Source: a virus
Virus record (IMG/VR): IMGVR_UViG_3300022188_000064
Span: 1 to 20,214 of that record
Length of the DNA: 20,214 bases
Direction: 5' to 3' (one strand)
Shown: positions 1-7,721 of the stretch, in pieces
How the letters are laid out: the number at the start of each line of letters is the position of its first letter
How positions within the stretch are numbered: the stretch's first letter is position 1
Translations under genes and position numbers: made by a program
The notes under the pieces: model-generated
Told to the model about the DNA's origin: nothing
What the model saw: the letters and a program-made list of their open reading frames with translations, nothing else
Database searches by the model: none

Positions 1-141
1 GTCAATTTCTTCCGCTGCCGAGATTATGGCTTCATCCAGCCTGACCGTATTAACCATTCCGGCATTTTCGTCATCAGTCAGGCGGATCAGCTGTTTTTCC
101 GGCAGCATTTTTTCAATATCGCTTTGTGTGCAATATGCCAC
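1..141 (-). CDS. DUF1320 family protein (Mu gp36-like), partial
   Basis: This is the first 47 codons of a gene that runs off the left edge. It starts with GTG just after the capsid gene stop, with an AAGGTG ribosome site about 8 bases upstream. The N-terminus reads VAYCTQSDIEKMLPEKQLIR, then LTDDE and an acidic AIISAAEEID helix. This is the typical opening of the DUF1320 family (YCT..D....LPE..LI.LTDD), known as Mu gp36, a head-tail joining region protein. Its position directly after the major capsid gene matches Mu-like genomes. The remainder and the tail genes lie outside the window. Confidence 0.8.
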   Translation of the reverse strand, partial: MAYCTQSDIEKMLPEKQLIRLTDDENAGMVNTVRLDEAIISAAEEID

Positions 142-143
142 TA

Positions 144-1154
144 CTACACCACCTTCGCATAGACTACGCAATCAGGACGCTGAAGCACCGGCAGAGGTCT
201 GCCTTCAGCCTTGATCCACCGACCGCTGGGATCTTCTTCTTCCCATGATTTTGAGAAAAACATCACGCCGTTTCCGCCGGCATCGATATTGCCGACACCC
301 CCGGGTGCTTTACTGTCAACCACCGGAGCGTATGGGACATCCGCCAGGTCTGAGCACAGGCCGATAAGCATAAAATGATCCGGCCCGATAAAATACTGAC
401 GGTTGTTTTTCTCATCCATGAACGAGCTGTCGTATTCAATCAGCTCGGTTGCGGCCAGCCGTGACACATCGCTTTCCTCTGCAATTTTTCTGCCTTTTTC
501 GTACTTGAGCAGATTCAAAATGGACGTATTTGAAAGCAGGGCATCCATCGCATTGTAGCCAGCAAAGGCCAGCCATCCGGTGATCCCTGCAAGACTGTCC
601 TGCTTAATCAGCCGCTTAAACTCCCGGATCTTATTCATGGGGTTTGAAGCTGCATTGTCCCACAGATCCGTCCCTGTCAATTCGGGCTGATGCGTGGCAG
701 CCATGTTGTAATTCACGAGTTCGGTTGTCATGTCTGCGTCGTAAATTTTACCTTTAAGCGCGTTGCATGCCCAGAACTCAAGCGTTCTGTCATGCTCGTC
801 TTTCATGTCTTTTTGCTCTCTGGCAATGCGGGTTTTCATTTGCTCTACGCTCACCTGTCCGCCGAATGCACGGATGGAATTAAGTTCTGCCGTATGCACG
901 AACCGTTTTGTTGCCAGCCGCGGGGCAGATACCGTGATGGTTTTTCTTCCCGTTTTTAAAGTAACTTCAGCCGGAGCATAGATTGATATGTTTTTCAGCA
1001 CCCGTTGGGATCCTGTAATAATATCAAATGCCAGCCTGTCGGATACCTCCATATGCTCCTTGCCGCGGAATACCCGGTTATACACTGTCATTGCCGGAGA
1101 TGTCATAGCGTTAATAGCCCCGGTTAATACCCGTATTTTAAACAGATTATCCAT
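144..1154 (-). CDS. Major capsid protein, phage capsid E family
   Basis: A 336-residue protein recognised as the phage major capsid protein E family, which forms the icosahedral shell. Visible family features are the N-terminal helix followed by a strand rich in basic residues, the long spine-like helix region (about residues 105-125, EQMKTRIAREQKDMKDEHD), and the C-terminal segment with GGNGVMFFSKSWEEEDPSGRWIKAEGRPLPVLQRPDCVVYAKV, here named by its positions (about 293-335). Length is normal for the family. The start ATG has an AGGGAGAG ribosome site. It lies between the decoration protein and a DUF1320 gene, the usual order in Mu-like phages that use capsid E instead of Mu gpT. Confidence 0.88.
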   Translation of the reverse strand: MDNLFKIRVLTGAINAMTSPAMTVYNRVFRGKEHMEVSDRLAFDIITGSQRVLKNISIYAPAEVTLKTGRKTITVSAPRLATKRFVHTAELNSIRAFGGQVSVEQMKTRIAREQKDMKDEHDRTLEFWACNALKGKIYDADMTTELVNYNMAATHQPELTGTDLWDNAASNPMNKIREFKRLIKQDSLAGITGWLAFAGYNAMDALLSNTSILNLLKYEKGRKIAEESDVSRLAATELIEYDSSFMDEKNNRQYFIGPDHFMLIGLCSDLADVPYAPVVDSKAPGGVGNIDAGGNGVMFFSKSWEEEDPSGRWIKAEGRPLPVLQRPDCVVYAKVV

Positions 1155-1219
1155 AATAGTTCTCTCCCTTTTTCATGTTAATATTAACACAAAAACAACG
1201 CAGATGCCTTTGGTCTCTA

Positions 1220-1654
1220 CTACGCTGTGGTTGTTGTTGTTGAACTTGTCGTTGTGGTTGTGGTTGTTGTGCTCACAGCAAGAATCGCCTCGTCAATCAG
1301 AATGCCGCGATCCTGCAAACCAACGATTGCCGTACGCTTTTGCAGCGTGGTAATGCCTGCCGGCCAGACCAGGTCGGTTTCTCTGTACCTGCCGATAAAA
1401 TAAGCCTGGACTTTCTGCGTTGCAGCAGAATCACTTACATCTTCAAGCAGAATTGCCCTGGCATTTGCCCCGCCTGACGACTGCATCTGCTGCCATGTCC
1501 CGCTTGCCACGCTGACCATCTCAAGCACTGTGCCGCGCAGCAGGGCGCCGGCTGATGCCTTGAGCGTAATTTCTTTTTGCTCATGTACATTTGACGCCAC
1601 GAGCTGGCTCAGCGCTGCTGAGTCAGCATTGTCTGTTACCCCGAATACTGCCAT
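1220..1654 (-). CDS. Head decoration protein with threonine-rich tail
   Basis: A 144-residue protein of the capsid decoration (lambda gpD-like head protein D) type. It probably binds the outer capsid surface and stabilises the shell. The core covers about residues 1-125 and includes the family-like stretch of KEITLKASAGALLRGTVLE, followed by a conserved-looking RAILLEDVSDSAA segment. The start ATG is preceded by a good GGAGGG site. It sits between the protease/scaffold and the major capsid gene, where decoration genes normally lie. The odd part is the C-terminus: about 16 residues made almost only of Thr and Ser, encoded by an ACA/ACC repeat. This could be a natural disordered tail or the result of slippage in the repeat. 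Confidence 0.78.
   Translation of the reverse strand: MAVFGVTDNADSAALSQLVASNVHEQKEITLKASAGALLRGTVLEMVSVASGTWQQMQSSGGANARAILLEDVSDSAATQKVQAYFIGRYRETDLVWPAGITTLQKRTAIVGLQDRGILIDEAILAVSTTTTTTTTSSTTTTTA
1237..1272 (-). repeat. Trinucleotide-like ACA/ACC run encoding poly-Thr
   Basis: On the minus strand the last codons of the decoration gene are almost all ACA, ACC, ACG or ACT/TCA, giving a Thr/Ser-only tail. Such a run is prone to replication slippage, so tail length may differ between related phages. Confidence 0.6.
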
Positions 1655-1674
1655 TGTTTATCCCTCCGTTTTCG

Positions 1675-1734
1675 TACAGACTGGTTTCGTACAGACGGGT
1701 TTGAAACCCGTCTCTACACCAAACACGTCTCTAC
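1675..1734. repeat. Palindromic element family 1, composite copy (intergenic)
   Basis: The core at 1693-1713 is a perfect inverted repeat, AGACGGGTTT-G-AAACCCGTCT. It extends to a GTACAGACG...CGTCTCTAC unit at 1689-1717. A half copy precedes it (GTACAGACTGGTTTC) and another follows (ACCAAACACGTCTCTAC). It fills the gap between the protease/scaffold stop and the decoration gene ribosome site. A hairpin here could influence the mRNA, but without a U-tract it is not a classical terminator. Confidence 0.85.
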
Positions 1735-1736
1735 AA

Positions 1737-2270
1737 TTATTTTTTTAGTTCAACCTTGGCTGCTATGGATTCACCGGCTTCCTGATCAGCTTTTGCCTCT
1801 GCAAACTCAGCCGAATCCCCTGCCTTTTCCTTTTTTGCCAGTTCCTCAAAAATCTTTGATTTGCTGAATCCTTCCAGGTAATCCTGAAACCACTGCCTTG
1901 AATTTTTTTTGTTATTTTCGGAAAACGAAATTTCCTTTTCCGCATCCAGTGTCTGCATAAAGCCCACAAGCCCGGAATCGAGCCAGGAGGGCGGTATCTT
2001 ACCTGATGCGGCCAATGTGTTGCAAAAGTCCGTAATCTCCTTTTCTGCGGCCTTACGCCTAACCTGCGCCTGCTTTTCCGCGAACTCCGCGGTCAGCTTC
2101 TCCCTCTCTGCAGCAACACCATCCTTTTTTGCCTGTTCGATATCGGCTTCACTGAAGACAGAGACGGGTTTGGAACCCGGCCCTGCGAATGTCCCTGCCG
2201 GCAGGTCAATATCCGAACCTTCGATTTTTTTCCAAAATTTAAATGCCTCCAAAAATTCCGCAAACTTCAT
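1737..2270 (-). CDS. Scaffold protein from internal start (Mu Z-like)
   Basis: Inside the protease gene, in the same frame, an ATG at 2270 is preceded five bases upstream by a perfect AAGGAGG ribosome site. Translation from here would give a 177-residue protein beginning MKFAEFLEAFKFWKK and containing only the helical scaffold half. In phage Mu, gene Z is nested in I in just this way, giving a protease and a separate scaffold from one reading frame. The strong ribosome site is seen directly; the function is inferred from Mu. Confidence 0.65.
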   Translation of the reverse strand: MKFAEFLEAFKFWKKIEGSDIDLPAGTFAGPGSKPVSVFSEADIEQAKKDGVAAEREKLTAEFAEKQAQVRRKAAEKEITDFCNTLAASGKIPPSWLDSGLVGFMQTLDAEKEISFSENNKKNSRQWFQDYLEGFSKSKIFEELAKKEKAGDSAEFAEAKADQEAGESIAAKVELKK

Positions 2271-2852
2271 ATCATCCTCCTTGTTATTGTTTTTTGCCGC
2301 ATCCCGAATATAGTCCACATCCCAGTCCGGGATAATTGAATCCGCTTTTTCCTTTCCCTCTTTCTCGATAAAATAATCCCGCATTTTACGGAAAATCCCA
2401 CCTACAGTCTCCCATGTCCAGGAATCGACTTCACCAAATTCAAATGTGACTGACTGATCATCATCTGAAAAAGACAGATCCGCCAGACCTTTTACTGCCG
2501 GAGGCGCGCCGCCTAAAAAGCCGACGTGCCGCAATCTTCCATCCGGATAAAAACTTGCAGAACGCTTTTTAAACAGGCCTTTTTCAACGGATTGAGAAAA
2601 TTCAGGGACCACATCCTTGAATTTTGCCAGAAGTGTGCCGCCTTTTTCTTTTAAGTCCGACACCCATCCGAATGCCGGCGAGTTGTCTTTTGGATGACCC
2701 GCCACCAGGGGCGGCTCATGATAAGAAGGCTTAAATGTCTCTAATGCCTTTAAAATAACAGCATCGCCATCATGTTCATGGCCGTTGCTGTCAATCTGTT
2801 TTCCGCCTTTGAAAATTTCTATCCAGTCATCGAATCCTTTAAAATTTTTCAT
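1737..2852 (-). CDS. Capsid maturation protease/scaffold (Mu gpI-like)
   Basis: A 371-residue protein resembling the Mu gpI protease/scaffold. The N-terminal half (about 1-130) carries the family pattern: PPLVAGHP around His53, LFKKRSASFYPDG around Ser98/Ser100, and a HVGFLGGAPPAVKGL block. The His and Ser residues are candidate catalytic groups of this serine protease family. The C-terminal part (about 235-371) is charged, with many Ala, Glu and Lys, and looks like a coiled scaffold. The start ATG overlaps the gpG stop (ATGA), so translation is probably coupled. Residues about 223-234 (AGPGSKPVSVF) are encoded by a diverged palindromic element in the linker; removing them restores a GTFSEAD join. 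Confidence 0.85.
   Translation of the reverse strand: MKNFKGFDDWIEIFKGGKQIDSNGHEHDGDAVILKALETFKPSYHEPPLVAGHPKDNSPAFGWVSDLKEKGGTLLAKFKDVVPEFSQSVEKGLFKKRSASFYPDGRLRHVGFLGGAPPAVKGLADLSFSDDDQSVTFEFGEVDSWTWETVGGIFRKMRDYFIEKEGKEKADSIIPDWDVDYIRDAAKNNNKEDDMKFAEFLEAFKFWKKIEGSDIDLPAGTFAGPGSKPVSVFSEADIEQAKKDGVAAEREKLTAEFAEKQAQVRRKAAEKEITDFCNTLAASGKIPPSWLDSGLVGFMQTLDAEKEISFSENNKKNSRQWFQDYLEGFSKSKIFEELAKKEKAGDSAEFAEAKADQEAGESIAAKVELKK
2158..2184. repeat. Palindromic element family 1, diverged copy inside the protease gene
   Basis: The plus strand reads AGAGACGGGTTTGGAACCCG and then decays into GCCCTG, a mutated copy of the element seen intact at 3419-3447. It is in frame within the protease/scaffold gene and adds roughly 11 residues to the linker between the two halves. 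Confidence 0.65.
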
Positions 2853-3400
2853 CTTTTCCCTCCCAGGAGATAATCCGAAAGCGACTCCCTGATTTCATCC
2901 CAGTCTTCGGTTTGCACCATCATAAACGGACGGGCAGGAATATCGCCAAAGGGCAGTGTTATTTCCCGTGTTCGTTTATGCGCTTTCACGTTTTGCCTCA
3001 CCCCTCTGACATTACGCACATGCGCTTTAACCTGCTGAGTAATGGAAAATGCGCCGAACGATCCTTTTTTAGCACCAAACTGATGAACAGCGGCATAAAC
3101 ACGGTTTGTTCCGATAACAGTCCTGTCTTTATAAGCCTTAGAATGGATTGAGTTCATCAGGTGGCCTTCCTCCCTGAGAATGGAAACCCCTTTGCCTCTT
3201 CGGTTTTCAGTGGTTTCAGAATGAGCTTTCCATCTTTGCGGACGCCCTTCCTTTTCAAAATTGCGGACAATCGATGTACGCACAATCTGCCCGATAATAT
3301 TCATGGCCGGTGTCAGACTATGCGTCCGCCGCTGTATCCGCGCGAGCAGTCTTTTAACGCCCTGATCTTCAATTCTTATATCCATCATCGTGCCGGTCAT
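2849..3400 (-). CDS. Phage virion morphogenesis protein (Mu gpG-like)
   Basis: A 183-residue protein of the phage virion morphogenesis family (Mu gpG), thought to act in head completion or tail joining. Family features are the N-terminal helix with LARIQRRTHSLTPAMNIIGQ, the Trp-containing segment EKEGRPQRWKAHSETTENRR, the ILREEGHLMNSIHS block, YAAVHQFGAKKG, and the C-terminal IPARPFMMVQTEDWDEI motif. ATG at 3400 is chosen because an AAAGGA site lies upstream; in-frame ATGs a few codons later are possible. It follows gpF and overlaps the next gene by ATGA. Confidence 0.85.
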   Translation of the reverse strand: MTGTMMDIRIEDQGVKRLLARIQRRTHSLTPAMNIIGQIVRTSIVRNFEKEGRPQRWKAHSETTENRRGKGVSILREEGHLMNSIHSKAYKDRTVIGTNRVYAAVHQFGAKKGSFGAFSITQQVKAHVRNVRGVRQNVKAHKRTREITLPFGDIPARPFMMVQTEDWDEIRESLSDYLLGGKR

Positions 3401-3418
3401 TTAACACATCCTTTTATT

Positions 3419-3447
3419 GTAGAGACGGGTTTTAAACCCGTCTCTAC
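3419..3447. repeat. Palindromic element family 1, perfect copy (intergenic)
   Basis: A perfect 29-base inverted repeat: GTAGAGACGGGTTT, one T, then AAACCCGTCTCTAC. It lies 19 bases upstream of the gpG start on the minus strand. It is the most intact of the four copies in the capsid module and defines the element boundaries. Confidence 0.9.
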
Positions 3448-3502
3448 TTGACTTTCTGTTACAATAACGTATAAATAAACATATCGATTGTTCCGGTACG
3501 GA

Positions 3503-3550
3503 CCGCGGCTTCAAAGCCGGAGCATGGCGGCCGGGCTGCTGCGGAGCCCG
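3503..3550. repeat. GC-rich double hairpin between gpF and gpG
   Basis: Two inverted repeats lie close together: CGGCTT-CA-AAGCCG (3506-3519) and CGGGCT-n7-AGCCCG (3532-3550). The stretch is much richer in GC than its surroundings. On the minus strand it begins about 13 bases after the gpF stop. It may be another REP-type element or a processing or mRNA-stability structure; no U-tract follows it. Confidence 0.5.
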
Positions 3551-3562
3551 AGCTTCTTTTTT

Positions 3563-4855
3563 TTATTCCTGCCTGGCCCATATCAATTTCCCCTGTCTTT
3601 GATTATTTAAATATGTAAGACTTCTCACTGGAATCATTGTTGACGATTCCATTATGCCGTTTACGGATTGCGCCACCATTAATAATCCCCGATTTTTTTT
3701 GAGTTTGACAGCTTTTATAATGCGCTGCCGCAATACGATTCTCCCCGTACCCTTATGCCGCTCAAACGAAAGCCATACCTCAAAAGGGTCATGCATCAGC
3801 TCAGTAAGAAACGGGACAAAAGACGCTCGATCTGCAGGAATATGTTTTGCTATCACCTCAGCGTTTACAAGCACGTCATATCTAAAAGTAGAGACGGGTT
3901 TGAAACCCGTCTGTACCAAACCCGTCTCTACAAATGTAAATATTTTTTCATCGGCGCCTAATACGGTTTTCAGCCGGGATTCAAGCTCCCCTGTGCCTTT
4001 GACGGCAGCGCCGATTTTTGCCTTTGCAGCATCTACAGGTATTTGTTCCGGTCTTCCTGCTGATTGCCAGTCACCAGCAGTCAATTTTTCCCACTGTTTT
4101 GCGCCCTGGGCTTTCCAGGCATCCATTGCGTTTGAGGATAATTGTTTTCCCCAGGAAGCTTCCCCAATATTATAATCCCAGCCCGGATCAATTCCCTTTG
4201 GTATTTTATGTATTTTACCGGTCTTTTTGCTTTTCCAATCATAATGCTCTATTTTCGGAGCTTTGGTCTTTACGGGATTCTGGCCGCCAGCCTCTTCTTT
4301 TTTTATTTTTTCAACTTCCCTGGCAGAATGGTTGACGATTCCGCACTTGCACCCCCAGCCGTTTGGCGGGTAGTGCGTTTTCCAAAACGAATCACCTGCA
4401 GGCAGTATAAGATTATACCATTTGACATGTTCCGGACGCGGGAATCTTGAGTTAGAGGCTACATACCGGAGAAAGGGTCTGGCTTTTAAAACTTCATGGC
4501 CGAACATCTGTTTATAATGGCCTGCGGCATATGCTGTTTTAATGTTTGTGTTAAATATCACGCTGGTTCTCCAGCCCTTACCGCCCTTATATTTCCAGCC
4601 GTGGCGCTTGATTATATCGTCAAAATCCTCTCTGAATTGCGCTATTGTTGTGCCGTCTGTGATACCCTTTTCAACTGCCTCGTACAGGTCGGAAACAAGC
4701 TGCGTTTTCATGGCGCCGGCAATTACAAAACCCCTGGCATGCATCCCCTGCCAGAGCTCTTCCCATGTTTTTGATGGAAGTTTGACTTTTTTTTTAAAAT
4801 GATCAATCGCTTCGTCAAAGGGGAGGTCGAATACTTTAGTTTCCGGTATCGGCAT
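3563..4855 (-). CDS. Head morphogenesis protein gpF-like with C-terminal nuclease-type domain
   Basis: A 430-residue minor head protein of the SPP1 gp7/Mu gpF family, which associates with the portal during head assembly. Residues about 100-180 carry the family core: NIKTAYAAGHYKQM, then RPFLRYVASNSRFPRPEHV and the HYPPNGWGCKCGI motif with its Cys pair. The C-terminal part (about 325-428; VLVNAEVIAKHI, FEVWLSFE, RIVLRQRIIKAV, GLLMVAQSVNG, RQGKLIWA) resembles the phage PBECR-type (barnase/EndoU/colicin/RelE-like) domain often fused to gpF. Residues about 309-323 (VETGLVQTGFKPVST) come from an inserted palindromic element. ATG at 4855 is chosen for its GGGAGG site five bases upstream; it overlaps the end of the portal gene. 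Confidence 0.85.
   Translation of the reverse strand: MPIPETKVFDLPFDEAIDHFKKKVKLPSKTWEELWQGMHARGFVIAGAMKTQLVSDLYEAVEKGITDGTTIAQFREDFDDIIKRHGWKYKGGKGWRTSVIFNTNIKTAYAAGHYKQMFGHEVLKARPFLRYVASNSRFPRPEHVKWYNLILPAGDSFWKTHYPPNGWGCKCGIVNHSAREVEKIKKEEAGGQNPVKTKAPKIEHYDWKSKKTGKIHKIPKGIDPGWDYNIGEASWGKQLSSNAMDAWKAQGAKQWEKLTAGDWQSAGRPEQIPVDAAKAKIGAAVKGTGELESRLKTVLGADEKIFTFVETGLVQTGFKPVSTFRYDVLVNAEVIAKHIPADRASFVPFLTELMHDPFEVWLSFERHKGTGRIVLRQRIIKAVKLKKNRGLLMVAQSVNGIMESSTMIPVRSLTYLNNQRQGKLIWARQE
3888..3931. repeat. Palindromic element family 1, copy in frame inside gpF
   Basis: The plus strand reads GTAGAGACGGGTTT-G-AAACCCGTCTGTAC, then CAAACCCGTCTCTAC, so it is one full unit plus a half unit, 44 bases. The reading frame passes straight through it on the minus strand and yields a 15-residue insertion in the loop before the C-terminal domain. 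The gene stays open. Confidence 0.9.
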
Positions 4856-6317
4856 CAAACCTCCCTGTAAGATCGGCCAGCGTCATGGCTTTTTGCATTA
4901 AATCGCCGAGACTGCTTTCGTCTACATCCCGATAAAGATCGAGCAATTCGTCCTGAAATTCTTCAAGAGTTGCTGCTTTCTCAAGGAGCTTTTTTGCAGC
5001 ATTGATCTCGTTGTCCATTGATGTGGCGTCAAGCGCTTTGTCTGTAATAATGTCCGGTGATGCGGATATGCCGTCGTCACCTTCGACAAATTCCGTTTTA
5101 TTATTCTCTTGCTCCTCTTTTTTTTTCGCAAGTTCAAAATCAGTCTCCTGAAGATTGTAAACCCTCTGATAATAGCTTGCCGTAAACTCGACACCCTGCC
5201 TCTCAAGCTGTTCATCCCGCTGGCTTCTTTCGTTTTGAATATCCTCTTCTTTATAAAAGCTGAACAAGGGAGAAGATGAACCAGCAAAATTAAGCTCCAC
5301 AACCCATCTGAAAAGCAGGTTAAAGGCCGACTTGACCATCTGCTTATCCTGTTCCACCAGATCAGCCCTGACCTCCATATGCTCTTTTGTGGCGGCAAAA
5401 GACCCGCCCTTGTCAAGCTCCGTGGTCAGGGTTTGCCCCAGAATGGCTTTTGATATTTCCCTGTTTGATGTGCTGATCAGTTTTTCGTAAATATCCGCAC
5501 TGGCGGTTTTGCCTGCAGCCTCTGTAATCTCAACGCTTTCATCATTATTAATAACAGCAGCAGCATCCTGGACCATATTTACAAGTCTTGTAAGCAAAAG
5601 CCCGCGTTCAGTCTCGTTTGTCTGCCTCGGAACCTTGCCGATAATCCAGGGCATCCCGTATTTTTCCGTAAATATGGCCCAGAATTTAAACCCGCCCCGT
5701 TTGAAAGCTACTGGCCAGAAACAGCGGGATAAAACACGTTCCCCATAAGGGTTTTGATAAGAGGCATGATGCCGCGGCAATAAAAATTTATACGGCGGCA
5801 TCTCTTCACCTTCTATCATATTGTCAATGGATAAAAACCTTAAACGGTTATCTGCATCAAACCCAAACCATTCCGGAGGTTTCCCCGCCACACGTTCAGG
5901 GAGCCAGGCCGACCCTGATTTCCAGATCACCTCAATGGGGCTCATTCCAAAGAACGGAGCCTCCAGCATATCTGTAATAATTTGGTGAACGTCCAGCGTA
6001 TCCATCATATTTTCAATCATCCGCAGCGCTTTTTTATTGGCCGGCTCACCCTCTTTTGCAGATTCACGGATTTCCCATTCGCAGGACAATGCCCCTGCCT
6101 TTCTGCTTTGTGCGCAGGAAAACACATGGGCATCTGACATTAGCTGGCGATATACGGTGATATCCTGCCCGAGTTTCGCAAGCACAGGGTCAGGATCAGG
6201 CAAAAGACCCATAACGCCCATCCAGTCAACAGACCGGGACCGCGGTGCAATTTCTGCGGCTAACGATTTTTTGTCGTCTAATTCAACAAAATCATTTTCA
6301 TTGATGTACAGTTTCAT
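4836..6317 (-). CDS. Portal protein, DUF935 family (Mu gp29-like)
   Basis: A 493-residue protein of the DUF935 family, the portal of Mu-like phages. It should form the dodecameric ring at one capsid vertex through which DNA is packaged. Recognisable segments are DITVYRQLMSDAHVFSCAQ (about 51-70), the FFGMSPIEVIWK block (about 122-133), the FWAIFTEKYGMPWIIGK core (about 213-230), and ISKAILGQTLTTELDKGGSF (about 290-310), all typical of the family. The acidic Lys/Glu-rich C-terminus is also normal. Its ATG directly follows the terminase TAA, and its end overlaps the gpF start, so the three genes are coupled. Confidence 0.9.
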   Translation of the reverse strand: MKLYINENDFVELDDKKSLAAEIAPRSRSVDWMGVMGLLPDPDPVLAKLGQDITVYRQLMSDAHVFSCAQSRKAGALSCEWEIRESAKEGEPANKKALRMIENMMDTLDVHQIITDMLEAPFFGMSPIEVIWKSGSAWLPERVAGKPPEWFGFDADNRLRFLSIDNMIEGEEMPPYKFLLPRHHASYQNPYGERVLSRCFWPVAFKRGGFKFWAIFTEKYGMPWIIGKVPRQTNETERGLLLTRLVNMVQDAAAVINNDESVEITEAAGKTASADIYEKLISTSNREISKAILGQTLTTELDKGGSFAATKEHMEVRADLVEQDKQMVKSAFNLLFRWVVELNFAGSSSPLFSFYKEEDIQNERSQRDEQLERQGVEFTASYYQRVYNLQETDFELAKKKEEQENNKTEFVEGDDGISASPDIITDKALDATSMDNEINAAKKLLEKAATLEEFQDELLDLYRDVDESSLGDLMQKAMTLADLTGRFDADTGN

Positions 6318-7721
6318 TTAATATGTCCTGTATGGAACATGTTCGTGATAGTCAGACAAATGCTTCCCCATCCCTCTTTTTCCGGATGTAACCACCGACG
6401 GTACCCCCGCGTAATCTTCCGATGCCCCATGAACAGCCAGGGCATGGCTCCAAAATTCGTCACTGTGCCCCTTGTCCGTCCGATCAGCGTCAAACCGGAT
6501 ATTTCCGGCTGCTGTTACGGTTTTTTTCACTGCATGGTGCGAACGCCGAATATCTTTATCCACAGGGATGCGAACCTGCCTGTCTTCAAATTTCCGTCTA
6601 AGCCCAAATGCAAGTTCCTGCTTTGCAGGACCGGTGAACAAAACACCTTCCACCCGGTATTCCCCATACCGTCTTTTGGCGTCTTCAACAGGTTTTTCCC
6701 CCATGCCGGTCTGATCCATGCAGATTCTAAAGGGATTATATGTATCCACAAGCCTGTCAAGCTCATCATCCTGTGCCGCAAAAGAAGCACCTTTTAGCTG
6801 CACAACTTCCCGCGTCCAAAGAATATCACCGACTTTTTCCATCACCCAGAACACAGCAAGATCATGACGCCTGCCAATATCATTGCCGATAAAAAACGTT
6901 CCGCTGCCGGAAAATTCGGGCTTCCCTGCGTTTTCATTTTCACATGGCCGGATCAGATCCCAGGTTAAAAACGCATCGTTTTCATCAACGGGAATGCAGC
7001 AGTATTCCTGCAGCCAGATGTTTTCATCTCCGCATGCCTGTCTTTCCTCTTCCAGCCATGTTTCCCGTTCTTCTTGTGTTGTTGGTTTCCCCATGATCCT
7101 GTCAAGCAGGCCCTGTTCAACTGCATCGAATATGGTGACCGTATGCAGGGAAAATACTGGAAGCTTCCCCTCGGATACGGCTTTTTTAGCGTCTTTAACA
7201 AACTGGGCATACAGGCTGGCATTGGATTGATATGTGCTTAAAATGCGCAAATCATATCCCCATGTTACACAAGGTTTTGCCGCGGCATACATTTTCGGCT
7301 GATCTTTGTGCCAGTCGAATTCGTCAAGATTTGTTTTTCCGCCCTTGGACCTGAAAGCCGTTGGGTTGCTTGACAAGCCATGTATTCTCGATCCATTGGC
7401 AAACCGGATCACAAGGGCTTTTACATCTTTATCTTTATTTAAAATTTCTTCCTTTAAACTTAAAATATCCCCTGCTTTTTTAAATATTTTAGCCCATTGT
7501 TCACAATACAAAATATATTCTTTTGCAGCAGATTCGTCAGCAGATGAAAACCATACCGGCATGCCAGGAGTTTTTACGCAGTCGCGTACATCCTCGTATG
7601 ACTGCACATAAGTAGCACCAATACGCCTGGATTTTTCCCATATTTTACGTCGGGACGTATCTTTGAGCCATGCAATTTGATACGGCAAAAAATATGATGA
7701 TTCTTTTATTACGCCTTTCAT
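6318..7721 (-). CDS. Terminase large subunit (Mu gp28-like)
   Basis: A 467-residue DNA-packaging motor protein of the Mu gp28 type. The ATPase domain has a deviant Walker A (KSRRIGAT, about 30-37), a Walker B (NLDEFD, Asp133/Glu134) and a coupling region near LSTYQSN (about 161-167). The RNase H-like nuclease half shows the expected acidic residues: Asp281 in FIGNDIGRRHDLAVF, Asp336 in CMDQTGMGEKP, and Asp421 in KGHSDEFWSHALA. The deviant Walker A (R-R-I-G-A-T instead of G-K-T) is normal for this family. The start codon overlaps the stop of the preceding small terminase gene (ATGA). Confidence 0.92.
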   Translation of the reverse strand: MKGVIKESSYFLPYQIAWLKDTSRRKIWEKSRRIGATYVQSYEDVRDCVKTPGMPVWFSSADESAAKEYILYCEQWAKIFKKAGDILSLKEEILNKDKDVKALVIRFANGSRIHGLSSNPTAFRSKGGKTNLDEFDWHKDQPKMYAAAKPCVTWGYDLRILSTYQSNASLYAQFVKDAKKAVSEGKLPVFSLHTVTIFDAVEQGLLDRIMGKPTTQEERETWLEEERQACGDENIWLQEYCCIPVDENDAFLTWDLIRPCENENAGKPEFSGSGTFFIGNDIGRRHDLAVFWVMEKVGDILWTREVVQLKGASFAAQDDELDRLVDTYNPFRICMDQTGMGEKPVEDAKRRYGEYRVEGVLFTGPAKQELAFGLRRKFEDRQVRIPVDKDIRRSHHAVKKTVTAAGNIRFDADRTDKGHSDEFWSHALAVHGASEDYAGVPSVVTSGKRGMGKHLSDYHEHVPYRTY

